64,000 nucleotides of DNA, from assembly GCF_910593845.1 (NCBI RefSeq), contig NZ_CAJVAS010000012.1, positions 62,001 to 126,000 on the forward strand, given 5' to 3'. The translations under genes were made by a program, and so were the position numbers. Below are positions 19,580 through 28,391 of this stretch, piece after piece (the stretch's first letter is position 1; each line of letters opens with the position of its first letter). The notes under the pieces were generated by a model that ran no database searches, had not been told where the DNA came from, and saw only the letters and a list, made by a program, of their open reading frames with translations. This stretch comes from Paenibacillus solanacearum (lineage in GTDB: Bacteria; Bacillota; Bacilli; Paenibacillales; NBRC-103111).

Positions 19580-20773
19580 ATGACGAAACAGGGGAAATGG
19601 ATCATCGATGCGCTCCTCGTGTTGCCCGACAAGGTAATGCAGGGCAGTTTATTTATAGATGGAAGCACCATAGCCAATATTGTAGAGGACAAGGCGCCTC
19701 ATTCGCTCATCAACTTAGACAAGCACGAGGTCATCGACGCCAGAGGCGCGTTCGTTCTGCCCGGTTTAATCGATATACATTGCGACGCTATCGAGAAAGA
19801 AGTCCAGCCGCGGCCGAATACGCTGTTTCCAATGGATTTGGCGCTGTACGAATTGGAAAAAAAGCTGGCCGGCAACGGAATCACCACCATGTATCAATCG
19901 ATCTCCCTTGGAGTAGGGTTAAGCCTTCGCGGAGATGAGCTTGTCGTTCAGTTGATCGATCACATTCGCCGGTACCGCGACCAGCGTTCGATGATTCGGC
20001 ATCGCGTGCATCTGCGATACGAATTAATTCATTTGGCGGGGCTGCAGCTGGCCGAAGAGCTGATCCGCGCGGGTGCCGTGGATTACATGTCCTTTATGAA
20101 TCATGGGCCTGGTCAAGGACAATACAAACGGCCGGGGTCCTTCGAAGCTTACGTGATGAAGAATCAAGGCGTGGATAAGGAAGAAGTAAAGAAAATCGCC
20201 GAGAATGCGTTACAAAAGCAAGCGGCCATTGATTGGGAAGATATTCGGGCGCTCAGTCAATTGGCGCATCAGCACCGCATTCCAATAGCTTCGCATGACG
20301 ATGACTCCGAAGAAACCATTATGAAGGCTCTCGAGTTTGGGGTAACCGTCAGCGAATTCCCTTTGAATTTGGAGACGGCGGCTTACGCCAAGGACAAGCA
20401 ATTGTATGTATGTGTCGGGGCGCCTAATGTGGTAAGAGGCGGGTCGCATGATAAAAATATGCGTGCGATCGACGCCATCCACGCCGGGACAGCGAACATC
20501 GTATGCTCCGATTATTTGCCTTCATCCTTGCTTGCAGCTGTATTTACGATTGCAGAAGATGAGCGTATGAGCCTCTCCGATGCCGTGAACATGGCGAGTT
20601 TGAACCCCGCAAAGGCGATGGGGATAGACAGGCATTTCGGTTCTATTGAACAAGGCAAAGCGGCCGACCTGCTGCTTGTCCAATCCATCGAAGGATACCC
20701 CTGGATTCAACGGACGATCGTCGATGGCACCACGGTATATTTGTCCGACTTTTTCCACGGGACCGTATCGTAG
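19580..20773 (+). CDS. PhnM-like amidohydrolase (ribose 1-methylphosphonate 5-triphosphate diphosphatase family)
   Basis: PhnM removes pyrophosphate from alpha-D-ribose 1-methylphosphonate 5-triphosphate in C-P lyase pathways. This 397-residue protein has the amidohydrolase metal site in an HxD form (His67, Asp69 in GLIDIHCDAIEKE), the PhnM-typical PRPN that follows, SHDDDSEE, GAPNVVRGGSHDKN and CSDYLPSSLL, all in family order. ATG 19580 follows AGGAGGG. No other phn genes are present, and the next gene is a phosphotransferase-fold protein 10 bp away, so the physiological substrate could differ from that of the C-P lyase enzyme. Confidence 0.8.
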   Translation: MTKQGKWIIDALLVLPDKVMQGSLFIDGSTIANIVEDKAPHSLINLDKHEVIDARGAFVLPGLIDIHCDAIEKEVQPRPNTLFPMDLALYELEKKLAGNGITTMYQSISLGVGLSLRGDELVVQLIDHIRRYRDQRSMIRHRVHLRYELIHLAGLQLAEELIRAGAVDYMSFMNHGPGQGQYKRPGSFEAYVMKNQGVDKEEVKKIAENALQKQAAIDWEDIRALSQLAHQHRIPIASHDDDSEETIMKALEFGVTVSEFPLNLETAAYAKDKQLYVCVGAPNVVRGGSHDKNMRAIDAIHAGTANIVCSDYLPSSLLAAVFTIAEDERMSLSDAVNMASLNPAKAMGIDRHFGSIEQGKAADLLLVQSIEGYPWIQRTIVDGTTVYLSDFFHGTVS

Positions 20774-20783
20774 GAGGGGACTT

Positions 20784-21734
20784 ATGGAACTATCCCGTTA
20801 TGTGCTGCCAGGCGGCAAGCTTGACGATGCCCTTATTTTAAACAAAGAAGCCATATACAAGGGCATGAACGGAAAAGTCATCGAACGGTTCTTCATTCCT
20901 GCCGAGCAGAGGACGCAAAGCTACATATTCAAGCCGCTTACTAATGTAGAAACGATAGGCAGGGAGCGGTGGGCCCATACCGAGATCATACCTTTGGTGC
21001 CGCAGATTCGGACACCGAAAATACTCGCTCAAGCGGACCATTCCGATCCGGACCGATATTGGGCGATTATGGAGGATTACGGCAGACTGTCGCATGAGCT
21101 CAGCGAAGAGGATCTTGTGCTCGCGGCGGGGGTCATTCCTTTCTGGCATCAGCTCTCGCAGCAGCTCGTACCGGAGCACTTAACCGGCAACAAGCCCAAG
21201 CTTGAACAAGCGTTGGAAACCGTGCAAGGCAAGTGGGAGAACGTAAAATGCATACTGCAGGCTTCCGGCATGGACGCCAAGCTGATAACAAAATTTTATA
21301 CGGCAATAAATAATGCGCCATTTGGCAGCTCTCAGGAGACGGTCGTTTCTCAAGGGGATTTCCATCGAGGGAACATCGCCATACAGAATCAAGGGGTGGT
21401 TGTCCTTGACTGGGAGCACGTTCACCGAAATTCGCCTTACTGGGACTTGTATAACCTTATTGATATGACGCACCCGGTCATTCGAAGGAGAACCACTCAG
21501 GCTGGCCGGGGTGCAGCGCTGCGTACCTATGCTTCCAGACGCACTGAGCTGGGGTGGATGGGATCGCAGTCGGAGCTAGAGGCGGGGTACTACTTATACT
21601 CGGCCATCTATTCGGCATGGATGCTGTTGTTGATTGAGGCGGATCGGAGTAAGGGTGTATTTCGGGTGGACGATTTACAAGAGGCGGAGAAGGAAACGTT
21701 GACTTCGTTTGCCGAATGCATGAGCCAGCATTAA
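20784..21734 (+). CDS. Aminoglycoside phosphotransferase-fold kinase (APH family)
   Basis: A 316-residue protein with the APH/choline-kinase catalytic pattern: QGDFHRGNIAI (catalytic loop) followed by VVVLDWEHV (metal-binding aspartate) near residues 200-220. ATG 20784 follows TAGGAGGGG, which overlaps the end of the phnM-like gene, so the two are co-transcribed. The family phosphorylates sugars, choline, amino sugars or antibiotics; the pairing with a phosphonate/nucleotide-type amidohydrolase suggests a small-molecule kinase, not a drug-resistance gene. A small hairpin (CTAGGG/CCCTAG, about 21759-21776) follows and may terminate. Confidence 0.75.
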   Translation: MELSRYVLPGGKLDDALILNKEAIYKGMNGKVIERFFIPAEQRTQSYIFKPLTNVETIGRERWAHTEIIPLVPQIRTPKILAQADHSDPDRYWAIMEDYGRLSHELSEEDLVLAAGVIPFWHQLSQQLVPEHLTGNKPKLEQALETVQGKWENVKCILQASGMDAKLITKFYTAINNAPFGSSQETVVSQGDFHRGNIAIQNQGVVVLDWEHVHRNSPYWDLYNLIDMTHPVIRRRTTQAGRGAALRTYASRRTELGWMGSQSELEAGYYLYSAIYSAWMLLLIEADRSKGVFRVDDLQEAEKETLTSFAECMSQH

Positions 21735-21836
21735 TGTAAAAAGGAACCCGCATCGCTAGGGGCATAGCTCCCTAGTATATCGACCCTTAATTAATATGAC
21801 TATGGTTTGTGTATGATATACTCTTCGTAGCGAGCA

Positions 21837-22159
21837 ATGAACGGAGATATACCAGAAGCCTTTAAACCATCTAAACTTACTGAAGAACAATTTGCTACAC
21901 TTCAAACCGCAACCTATCTGGTTGGCAAACTGGAGTATGCCGGGATTCGATAAAGCTGTTCAATATGTGAACAAGATGTATAATGCAGGCTCGATTAGCC
22001 CGAATTTCGCAACTGACAAGGATGGAAAGCTGCTCGATGCCGATTTTTCCAATGGAAAAGTCGGAGCATTCCAGTCGAACTGGGATGGTCCGTGATCAGA
22101 GCGGCAAGGCAATTGAAGACGAGTATATTAAGAATTACAAGGCTCAGAATAGTAAATAA
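21837..22159 (+). pseudogene. Fragment of an extracellular solute-binding lipoprotein
   Basis: Two frames together give MNGDIPEAFKPSKLT, then WSMPGFDKAVQYVNKMY and GKVGAFQSNWDG, and a tail ending IKNYKAQNSK. This is the middle and C-terminus of a family 1-type binding protein. It lacks a signal peptide and contains frameshifts, so it is dead. Confidence 0.65.
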
Positions 22160-22192
22160 TAACGAATTGATAGTCCAGAAGGGGCTGTGAAA

Positions 22193-22306
22193 GGCACGCA
22201 GCGAGAGATCGCGAAGGAGCTCGGGATCAGCCGTTCATACGTATCGCGGATTGAGAAGCGGGCACTGATGAAGCTGTATCACGAGTTTTATAAGGCGAAG
22301 CGGTAA
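22193..22306 (+). pseudogene. Second sigK fragment: region 4.2 and C-terminus
   Basis: The 37 residues from [11 protein letters not shown] to YHEFYKAKR are identical to the last 36 residues of the intact sigma-K except at the first position. It ends in TAA at 22304-22306 and is followed by the same type of terminator. There is no start codon or upstream sigma region, so it is a duplicated 3' end. Confidence 0.85.
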
Positions 22307-22345
22307 AGAAATGCGAAGGTTCAATTGAATCCGGTTAAGGGAAAC

Positions 22346-22378
22346 GCCTTTCGGCAATGGAGCCGGAGGGCTTTTTTT
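22346..22378 (+). terminator. Terminator copied with the sigK fragment
   Basis: GCCTTTCGGC (22346-22355) pairs with GCCGGAGGGC (22362-22371), followed by seven T. It resembles the terminator after the intact sigK. Confidence 0.8.
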
Positions 22379-22394
22379 GTATAAGAAAACATGC

Positions 22395-22450
22395 AAGGAC
22401 TATTCTTGCATGATCCGATCGGAACCGATAAGGAAGGAAATGAAATCACG
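22395..22450 (+). pseudogene. Third sigK fragment (core segment)
   Basis: KD followed, after a small frameshift, by [15 protein letters not shown] reproduces the loop after region 2 of sigma-K. It lies downstream of the C-terminal fragment, the reverse of its order in a gene, so the pieces come from separate events or a rearrangement. Confidence 0.75.
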
Positions 22451-22478
22451 CAGAAGCGGCGATCGTGACAGCAACCGT

Positions 22479-22620
22479 ACACCAATGACTCCGCTTGGTA
22501 ACCTTACTGCTTACGGATATGATTCGCACAATCGACTCAGCAAGGTTGGACCATCAGAGAATAATTCGGATGCAAGTTATAGTTATAACAAAATCGGCCG
22601 ATTGGCGGAAAGTACATTAA
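22479..22620 (+). pseudogene. RHS/YD-repeat fragment
   Basis: The frame reads TPLGNLTAYGYDSHNRLSK, then ASYSYNKIGRLAEST. These are two YD-type repeats (YxYDxxNRLxxV; YxYNxxGRL) of RHS proteins. It is joined directly to the sigK fragment and lacks both ends. Confidence 0.7.
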
Positions 22621-22758
22621 AGAGAAGGAACTTTTATTTATTTATAGAATTAATTGGTTTGGAATGTATAAAGAATTATCAGAAATAACACGTGAGAAAA
22701 TCCTTTATGGGCATACATGTTATTATTTGGATATTACAAAAGGGATGTTGGTGTGTAT

Positions 22759-24291
22759 ATGAAAAAGAAAATGATTCTTTCGTTACTTTCAGGATTACTG
22801 TTACTCCCTGCTTCAGTTGTTTATTCGGCAAATCCATCTATGCCAACGGATACTAAAGAAATTACACTTCAATTAAATCAATCGCTTGCCGAAATAAACG
22901 GAAAAACCGTACCCCTCCAGGCTGCACCGATTTTGATCAATGACACAACGATGGTACCTTTACGGTTCATTGGGGAAGTCCTCGGAGCTGAAATTGCTTG
23001 GGAAAACACTACACGTACGATTACTGTTACGTATGAATCATCAACGATCCAACTTGTTGTCGACGAATCGATGGCGATAGTCAAGGGCCAGCCAAAGTCA
23101 TTGGATCAGCCGGTGATGATGCAAAATCAAACGGTCCTGGTTCCTCTTCGGTTTATTGCGGAAAATTTTAATCAACATGTTACTTACGACGATAGAACAC
23201 AATCTATTAAAATAATTTCAAATATTAGCAATCAGCAACCAACCCAAAAACCGCAGCCGAAAAAGTTGGATAAGATTACTGTGGATAACTTAACAGACGG
23301 AAGAGATATCGGCGGAACAGGTACTATTCGGGGGATGTTTGGTAAGATAGACTTGACGAGTCTTGTGACAGATAATAAAAAGAACGTTTATTTTTTAAAA
23401 ATCGATCCTACGCTCCATGATGGTTTCGTAATCTATCGCTATGATCATGAGACCGGTCTAAAAGGTATACCTATATCCGAAGAGAATTTTACTTTTACTT
23501 ATATGAACAAAAATAATACCACCAAGCAATTTCGAATTGATAACTTCAGGCCTCGCAAATTAACTTATGATGAAACCCACGATCGACTTTATTTGATCGG
23601 GGATTCTAAAGACAATGAGATCAAATACGTTGTGTATGAAGTATTTCCTGAATTAAAAATGATCACATATCAAGAACAAGCTGATACGATGAATCAGGAA
23701 CGTAATTTTTTTACTACCGTCAACGGTAAAGAGTTTTATTACAGCGACTTGTTCCGAGAAAGCATTTATATGGCACAAGAAGGCAAAGAAAGTGAGCGGT
23801 TAACTTATTTTACGACCGATCGATCGAACAATGAGATGGCTTCCGTTGTAAAGGAAGGTCAGATTTTTATTTTTGATAAAAACCTTAAAACCATATATAA
23901 ATTAACTGCTGCACAATTAAGTAAGGTTGCTGATGTAAATATTAATGAAAGAATTACTTCTATAAATACTTTCAATGGAAATTTTTATTTAGCTACGGAT
24001 AATAAAATCTTGCAATTAAGTGTAGATGGACAGGTAACAAATTATGTAGGTTTATCGGATATCGTTATCTATAATTCAGGCGTTTATAACCCAATTACAA
24101 AAACTTATGATCAAGTGTATGGGGATCGGCTCCCCCAAAAGGATTTAATGGATACAGAACAAAAAGGGGGCGCGAGGCCAGAACCAGCCAAGCTAACCGA
24201 ATTTTCTCAATTCGCCGTTGACTCCAACGGTAATGTAATTGTTTTGGATTCGAATTGGGCACTTAGAAGAATCAATTTATTTGAAGAATAA
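22759..24291 (+). CDS. Secreted copper amine oxidase N-terminal-like domain protein
   Basis: A 510-residue exported protein with a signal peptide (MKKKMILSLLSGLLLLPAS, cleavage near VYSA). Residues about 35-150 form two copies of the copper amine oxidase N-terminal-like domain, each with the MVPLRFI/LVPLRFI signature. In Bacillota this is a surface-associated module, not an oxidase. Residues 180-510 contain repeated short beta segments suggestive of a propeller (for example NVIVLDSNWALRRI), function unknown. The frame extends to 22717, but the signal peptide sets ATG 22759. Base composition is clearly AT-richer than the genes on either side, fitting recent acquisition. Confidence 0.75.
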   Translation: MKKKMILSLLSGLLLLPASVVYSANPSMPTDTKEITLQLNQSLAEINGKTVPLQAAPILINDTTMVPLRFIGEVLGAEIAWENTTRTITVTYESSTIQLVVDESMAIVKGQPKSLDQPVMMQNQTVLVPLRFIAENFNQHVTYDDRTQSIKIISNISNQQPTQKPQPKKLDKITVDNLTDGRDIGGTGTIRGMFGKIDLTSLVTDNKKNVYFLKIDPTLHDGFVIYRYDHETGLKGIPISEENFTFTYMNKNNTTKQFRIDNFRPRKLTYDETHDRLYLIGDSKDNEIKYVVYEVFPELKMITYQEQADTMNQERNFFTTVNGKEFYYSDLFRESIYMAQEGKESERLTYFTTDRSNNEMASVVKEGQIFIFDKNLKTIYKLTAAQLSKVADVNINERITSINTFNGNFYLATDNKILQLSVDGQVTNYVGLSDIVIYNSGVYNPITKTYDQVYGDRLPQKDLMDTEQKGGARPEPAKLTEFSQFAVDSNGNVIVLDSNWALRRINLFEE

Positions 24292-24460
24292 GCATTAATT
24301 TATACCATCTATGATTAATCGAGCCTCAAGGTGTGCTTCTAAGGTGTCCGATGAAACTTCTTACGTCATATCCTTCCAACGCGCACTAGTTTATTTGACT
24401 ACCATTAATAATGAGTTTATAAGGCTCTGAAGTCGGTCTCGACGTTGGAATGGTCACCTA

Positions 24461-24570
24461 GTAATAAAACCGAAGTCGGCAATACTGGATGAGCTCCTTA
24501 CCCACGTTACACCGGATAATCTCCATAAAGAGATTTCAACCGGCGAACCACGAGGACGGGAGTCATGGTG
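24461..24570 (+). pseudogene. mazE: mazE antitoxin remnant (C-terminal part)
   Basis: The frame VIKPKS then LDELLTHVTPDNLHKE and TGEPRGRESW ends TGA at 24568-24570. This is the toxin-binding C-terminus of the MazE family (compare the LAELVNDITPENLHE-type tail of Escherichia coli MazE). The DNA-binding N-terminal half is scrambled by frameshifts and stops just upstream. The stop overlaps the mazF ATG in the normal way. Confidence 0.7.
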
Positions 24571-24897
24571 ACAAATCAGTAGCGCGGCGACTTGGTGTGG
24601 TTACAATTCAACCCACAATCAGGTCATGAGCAAGCTGGGAAACGCCTTGCTTTGGTCATTTCACCCGCAGCGTATAACGGAAAGGTCGGGCTTTCTCTGC
24701 TCTGTCCGGTCACCGCCAAGATTAAGGGTTATCCATTCGAGGTTATCATTCCGCAGGATTTACCGATCGAGGGGGCAATCCTCTCCGATCAGGTGAAAAG
24801 TCTCGACTGGCAGTCCCGACAGGCAGCTTTCATCTGTAAGGTATCGCATGAGACGCTGCAGAAGTCGTTTCAAAAAATGGAGTTATTGATTCGCTGA
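24565..24897 (+). pseudogene. mazF: mazF toxin with an early nonsense codon
   Basis: MazF is a ribosome-independent mRNA endoribonuclease. From the expected ATG at 24565 the frame reads MVTNQ, then TAG at 24580-24582, then RGDLVWLQFNPQSGHEQAGK and the rest of the fold, including KGYPFEV and LSDQVKSLDW. A TTG at 24592 could restart translation, but that product lacks the conserved RGD before the first strand. The usual proline in KRPAL is leucine here (KRLAL). Together with the broken mazE, this suggests a decaying toxin-antitoxin pair. The region 24292-24460 holds only degraded mazE sequence. Confidence 0.75.
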
Positions 24898-25003
24898 GAT
24901 GGACAAGGGCAATTGAGATTTCCGGACTTTCCATCGACGGACAGATATCCCACCCCCTCGTACCATCTGTTTCTTGAATGGCATACTTTCTCAACAAGCT
25001 CCG

Positions 25004-25028
25004 GCCCGCCGATGATGGCGGGCTTTTT
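25004..25028 (+). terminator. Terminator after mazF
   Basis: GCCCGCC (25004-25010) and GGCGGGC (25017-25023) with loop GATGAT, followed by TTTTT. Confidence 0.85.
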
Positions 25029-25131
25029 CAGGTTGAATCGAGCATGTAAGACAGTCGCTTTTGACAAACGAGTTGTAAGAATTATTAGAAAATTTTAGTT
25101 GAAAGGACAACGGTAGATGTGATACGATCTG

Positions 25132-25145
25132 GTTAAGCGCTTTCA
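25132..25145 (+). promoter_or_regulatory. Candidate catabolite-responsive element (cre)
   Basis: GTTAAGCGCTTTCA matches the 14-bp CcpA cre consensus TGWAARCGYTWNCW except for the first two bases. It lies about 150 bp upstream of the LacI-type regulator, before the start of a carbon-uptake locus. Confidence 0.45.
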
Positions 25146-25233
25146 TTCCAGATTTGCCCAATTGTCGCGTTGTAATTCTTCCTAGGCGAGGCGGATTGAA
25201 GGAGATTTGAGCAATGCTTATCCGCCTTCATCA

Positions 25234-25259
25234 TTAAACCGGTTTAATAAAACCGGTTT
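25234..25259 (+). promoter_or_regulatory. Tandem LacI-type operators
   Basis: TTAAACCGGTTTAA (25234-25247) is a perfect 14-bp palindrome, and AAACCGGTTT recurs at 25250-25259 with centres 14 bp apart. The central CG step in a symmetric site is typical of LacI-family operators. It lies 27 bp before the lacI-type gene, so autoregulation is likely. Confidence 0.7.
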
Positions 25260-25285
25260 ACACTTCGGCGGGAAAGGAGGGCCGC

Positions 25286-26299
25286 ATGGCTACGATTAAT
25301 GATGTCGCGAAGAGGGCGGGCGTATCGAAAGGCACCGTCTCCAGCGTATTCAGCAAAAAGCGGCCGATCAGCACGGAGGTTACGGAGCGGGTGCTGGCGG
25401 CTGCCAAGGAGTTAAGCTATTTTCCCAATCAGCTTGCGCGCAGCCTGGCGATCAAAAAAACGATGATCGTCGGACTGAAAATACCGATATCGCGGGAGCA
25501 TGCGATGTCCGGATTCGAGGTCCAGCTGATCAATGGCGTCATCCGGGAATGCTCCAAGCGAGGATACCGTGTGCTGCTGGATACGCTGCCCGAGCATGAC
25601 GATCCGATCCACTTTGCCGTAGATCCGGTAGACGGCGTCATCATGCTCAATCCCCGCACGAACGACCCCAGAATCGACAGATATAAATTGATGCAGACGC
25701 CGCTCGTGCTGATCGGGAGACCGGATCCGATGGATGCGTCGGTATGCTACGTCGACAACGACAATGTGCGCATCGGCAGTCAGGTCGGGCAATATTTGAT
25801 CGACAACGGGCATACGTCGGTCTTGTTTCTGAACGCGTCCTCCGACATGACGGTAGCGGCCGACCGGAAGAGCGGTTTGTACGAGGCATTCGAGCGCAGC
25901 GGGCTGTCGACGGAGCAGCTCAAAGTGCTGCATTATTCCAGGAAGCAGCACGGCAATCCGACCAAGTACGGCTACGTATCGCTTAAGCATTCGTACGGCA
26001 ATCATGAATTCACCGCCGTTATCGCGGATACGGACCGCGTCGCTCTCGGTGCGTTGCAAGCGACCCGTGAGCTGGGCATCGTTATTCCCGAGCAATTATC
26101 GATTGTCGCCTTGAGCGACGATCCGATATTGGCACAAGAAACGTCGCCGAAGCTGACGTCCGTCGAGCTGTCGGCCGAATTGCTGGGCTCGGAAGCGGCT
26201 AAGATTCTGCTGAAAAAAATAAAAAACATCGGCATTGTGCAGCAAAAGGTGATCGACGCCAAGCTCATCTTACGTGAGTCATGCAAGACGTACGTTTAA
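25286..26299 (+). CDS. LacI-family transcriptional regulator
   Basis: The 337-residue protein opens with the LacI helix-turn-helix (TINDVAKRAGVSKGTVSSVF) and a hinge helix near residue 50 (PNQLARSLAIKK), followed by a periplasmic-binding-protein-like effector domain. AAAGGAGG at 25273-25280 fixes ATG 25286. The ligand is probably a sugar or oligosaccharide. Its position immediately upstream of an ABC transporter operon on the same strand, with tandem palindromes in its own upstream region, suggests it controls itself and the transporter. Confidence 0.93.
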   Translation: MATINDVAKRAGVSKGTVSSVFSKKRPISTEVTERVLAAAKELSYFPNQLARSLAIKKTMIVGLKIPISREHAMSGFEVQLINGVIRECSKRGYRVLLDTLPEHDDPIHFAVDPVDGVIMLNPRTNDPRIDRYKLMQTPLVLIGRPDPMDASVCYVDNDNVRIGSQVGQYLIDNGHTSVLFLNASSDMTVAADRKSGLYEAFERSGLSTEQLKVLHYSRKQHGNPTKYGYVSLKHSYGNHEFTAVIADTDRVALGALQATRELGIVIPEQLSIVALSDDPILAQETSPKLTSVELSAELLGSEAAKILLKKIKNIGIVQQKVIDAKLILRESCKTYV

Positions 26300-26338
26300 T
26301 CGGCCTCACAGACGTTTTCATATTGAGGAGGTAGTTGC

Positions 26339-28327
26339 ATGGTGAAACGGTTCAAATTTGGTCTTATTTTGTTATCGTTCCTGCTGTTTGCGGCGGCATG
26401 CGATGCGGGCAGCAATACGGCGCAGGACTCATCCCCCAAACCGCAAGGCAGCGAGCCGGTGAAGCAGGCGAACAAGACGGCGCCTTCGAAAGTGCCGGTG
26501 CTTGTTGCAAGCGCTTTATCCGAGCCGCCGGCGCTGGCGGATGCGGTCAAATCGGGCAGCCTGCCTTCGCTCGACAAACGAATTCCCGCCAAGGAAGACG
26601 TCATGGTGGAAGGCGTCGTCGAGGAGATCGGCAAGTACGGCGGCGAATGGCGCATGCCGTGGAAAGGGCCGAATGACCGGTGGACGATCGGCAAGCCGAC
26701 GGAGGAAGCGTTGTTCCGCTTCAAATCGGATGGCAGCGGCGTTGAGCCGAACGTAGCCAAAAGCTATGAAGTCAATGCCGATTCGACGGAGTTTACGATT
26801 CATCTGCGCAAAGGGATGAAATGGTCGGACGGCGTCCCGTTCACAGCCGACGATGTAATCTTCTACTGGGAGCACATGCTGAAGAAAGAAACGTTCGGCA
26901 AAAAAATATATGACGCGTATTACTCGGTCGATCCGGTGACGGGAGAAAAGGCGCTCGCCGAAGTGACCAAGGTCGACGATTATACGTTCAAGGTAAAGCA
27001 CAAGTACCCGAGCGTGCTGTTCCTTGAGCGGGTCGCCATCGACAACAAGTGGTTTTTTGCCCCCGCCCATTTCCAGAAGACGATTCTGCCTGAGTTTGTA
27101 GGCGAAGAGAAGGCGCTCGCCATCGCCAAACAGTGGGGCTTCAGCGACGTCAAGACGTTCCTGGTAGAAACGGGATATTACTACTGGATTTATCCGCAAA
27201 TTCCGACCTTGCGGGCGTGGCACGCAAAGAACGATCCGAACAGCGACGTGTTCGTGATGGAGCGAAATCCGTACTATTGGAAGGTCGACGAGCAAGGAAA
27301 GCAGCTTCCGTATATCGACCGCGTCAATTTGAAAAAAATTCAAGACGGCAATCAATCGCTATTGGATTCCCTGGCCGGCAATTACGATTTGAACCAGTTT
27401 ACGTTCAAAGACTTCACCGTGCTCAAAGAAAACGAAAAGCGCGGCAACTACCGCGTATTGCAGTGGACGAACACCGCCTGGTCGAGTACGGGCGTGGAGC
27501 TGAACCAAACGACGGAGGATCCGAAATACCGCACGCTGTTCCAGGATATTCGCTTCCGGGAGGCGCTCTCGGTTGCCGTCGACCGCACTGAAATATCCGA
27601 GATCATTACAAGCGGTCTCGGCAAGCCGCAGCAGGCCTCGGTGCCCAAAGGCTTGGTCGGTTATCAGGAGGGCTGGGATCAGCAGTGGGCAAAATACGAT
27701 GTCGCCCGCGCCAACAAGCTGCTCGATGAGATCGGACTGACGAAGCGGGACGCCCAAAACTTCAGGCAATTTGCCGACGGATCGAACCTGGCGCTCACCT
27801 TCTATACCGATACGACCACGAACTCCCCGTTCATGGAGCTGATCAAAAAATATTACGAGGCTGTCGGGCTCAAGACGGACCTGAAAATCGTCGATCAAGG
27901 GACATTGCAGGATTTGAAGTATGCCAACAAGGTGCCGGCATTCCCGTATACGGTGAACCTGGTCAACGTAGCTTTCCGACCCGACGAACTGGTGCCGCTG
28001 CGCGTGCTGACGCCGTGGCTCGGACATTACGGATTGTATACGCAATCCGGCGGCAAGGAAGGCGTGAAGCCGGAAGGGGATGTCGCCAAAATTCTCGAAG
28101 CGTGGGATAAAGTGAAATCGGCCAAAAATGCGGAAGAAATTACGAAATGGAGCAACGAAATCGTCAAGCTGCATCAAAAAAATCAATGGGTTATCGGTTA
28201 TACCGGACCGACGCCTTCGCTGACTGTGGTCCGAAACAACATGCGGAACGTGCCGGCGGAGCTGGTGGATGTCGATGAATTCCGCAATCTCGGGCACGCC
28301 CACCCGGCGCAATTCTTTTTCAAGTGA
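26339..28327 (+). CDS. ABC transporter substrate-binding lipoprotein, family 5 (oligopeptide/oligosaccharide type)
   Basis: A 662-residue lipoprotein with lipobox LFAAAC (Cys near residue 21) and the SBP_bac_5 fold: FTIHLRKGMKWSDGVPFTADD (split around residues 145-170 of the chain) is the family signature. It is longer than OppA/DppA (about 540), as seen in the subgroup that binds oligosaccharides. GAGGAGG lies just before ATG 26339. Permease and ATPase genes follow on the same strand. The neighbourhood (LacI regulator, large polysaccharide-type proteins) favours a carbohydrate ligand, but this is inference. Confidence 0.9.
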   Translation: MVKRFKFGLILLSFLLFAAACDAGSNTAQDSSPKPQGSEPVKQANKTAPSKVPVLVASALSEPPALADAVKSGSLPSLDKRIPAKEDVMVEGVVEEIGKYGGEWRMPWKGPNDRWTIGKPTEEALFRFKSDGSGVEPNVAKSYEVNADSTEFTIHLRKGMKWSDGVPFTADDVIFYWEHMLKKETFGKKIYDAYYSVDPVTGEKALAEVTKVDDYTFKVKHKYPSVLFLERVAIDNKWFFAPAHFQKTILPEFVGEEKALAIAKQWGFSDVKTFLVETGYYYWIYPQIPTLRAWHAKNDPNSDVFVMERNPYYWKVDEQGKQLPYIDRVNLKKIQDGNQSLLDSLAGNYDLNQFTFKDFTVLKENEKRGNYRVLQWTNTAWSSTGVELNQTTEDPKYRTLFQDIRFREALSVAVDRTEISEIITSGLGKPQQASVPKGLVGYQEGWDQQWAKYDVARANKLLDEIGLTKRDAQNFRQFADGSNLALTFYTDTTTNSPFMELIKKYYEAVGLKTDLKIVDQGTLQDLKYANKVPAFPYTVNLVNVAFRPDELVPLRVLTPWLGHYGLYTQSGGKEGVKPEGDVAKILEAWDKVKSAKNAEEITKWSNEIVKLHQKNQWVIGYTGPTPSLTVVRNNMRNVPAELVDVDEFRNLGHAHPAQFFFK

Positions 28328-28340
28328 GAGGAAGCGATGT

Positions 28341-28364
28341 AAGGGGGAAAGCGGTTTCCCCCTT
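28341..28364 (+). terminator. Intercistronic hairpin between binding protein and permease genes
   Basis: AAGGGGGAAA and TTTCCCCCTT form a perfect 10-bp stem around GCGG, followed by TCTTTC. Such hairpins after binding-protein genes let that gene be expressed above the rest by partial termination or 3' end protection. Confidence 0.7.
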
Positions 28365-28391
28365 TCTTTCTAAAGAAATGAGGGAGAACGG

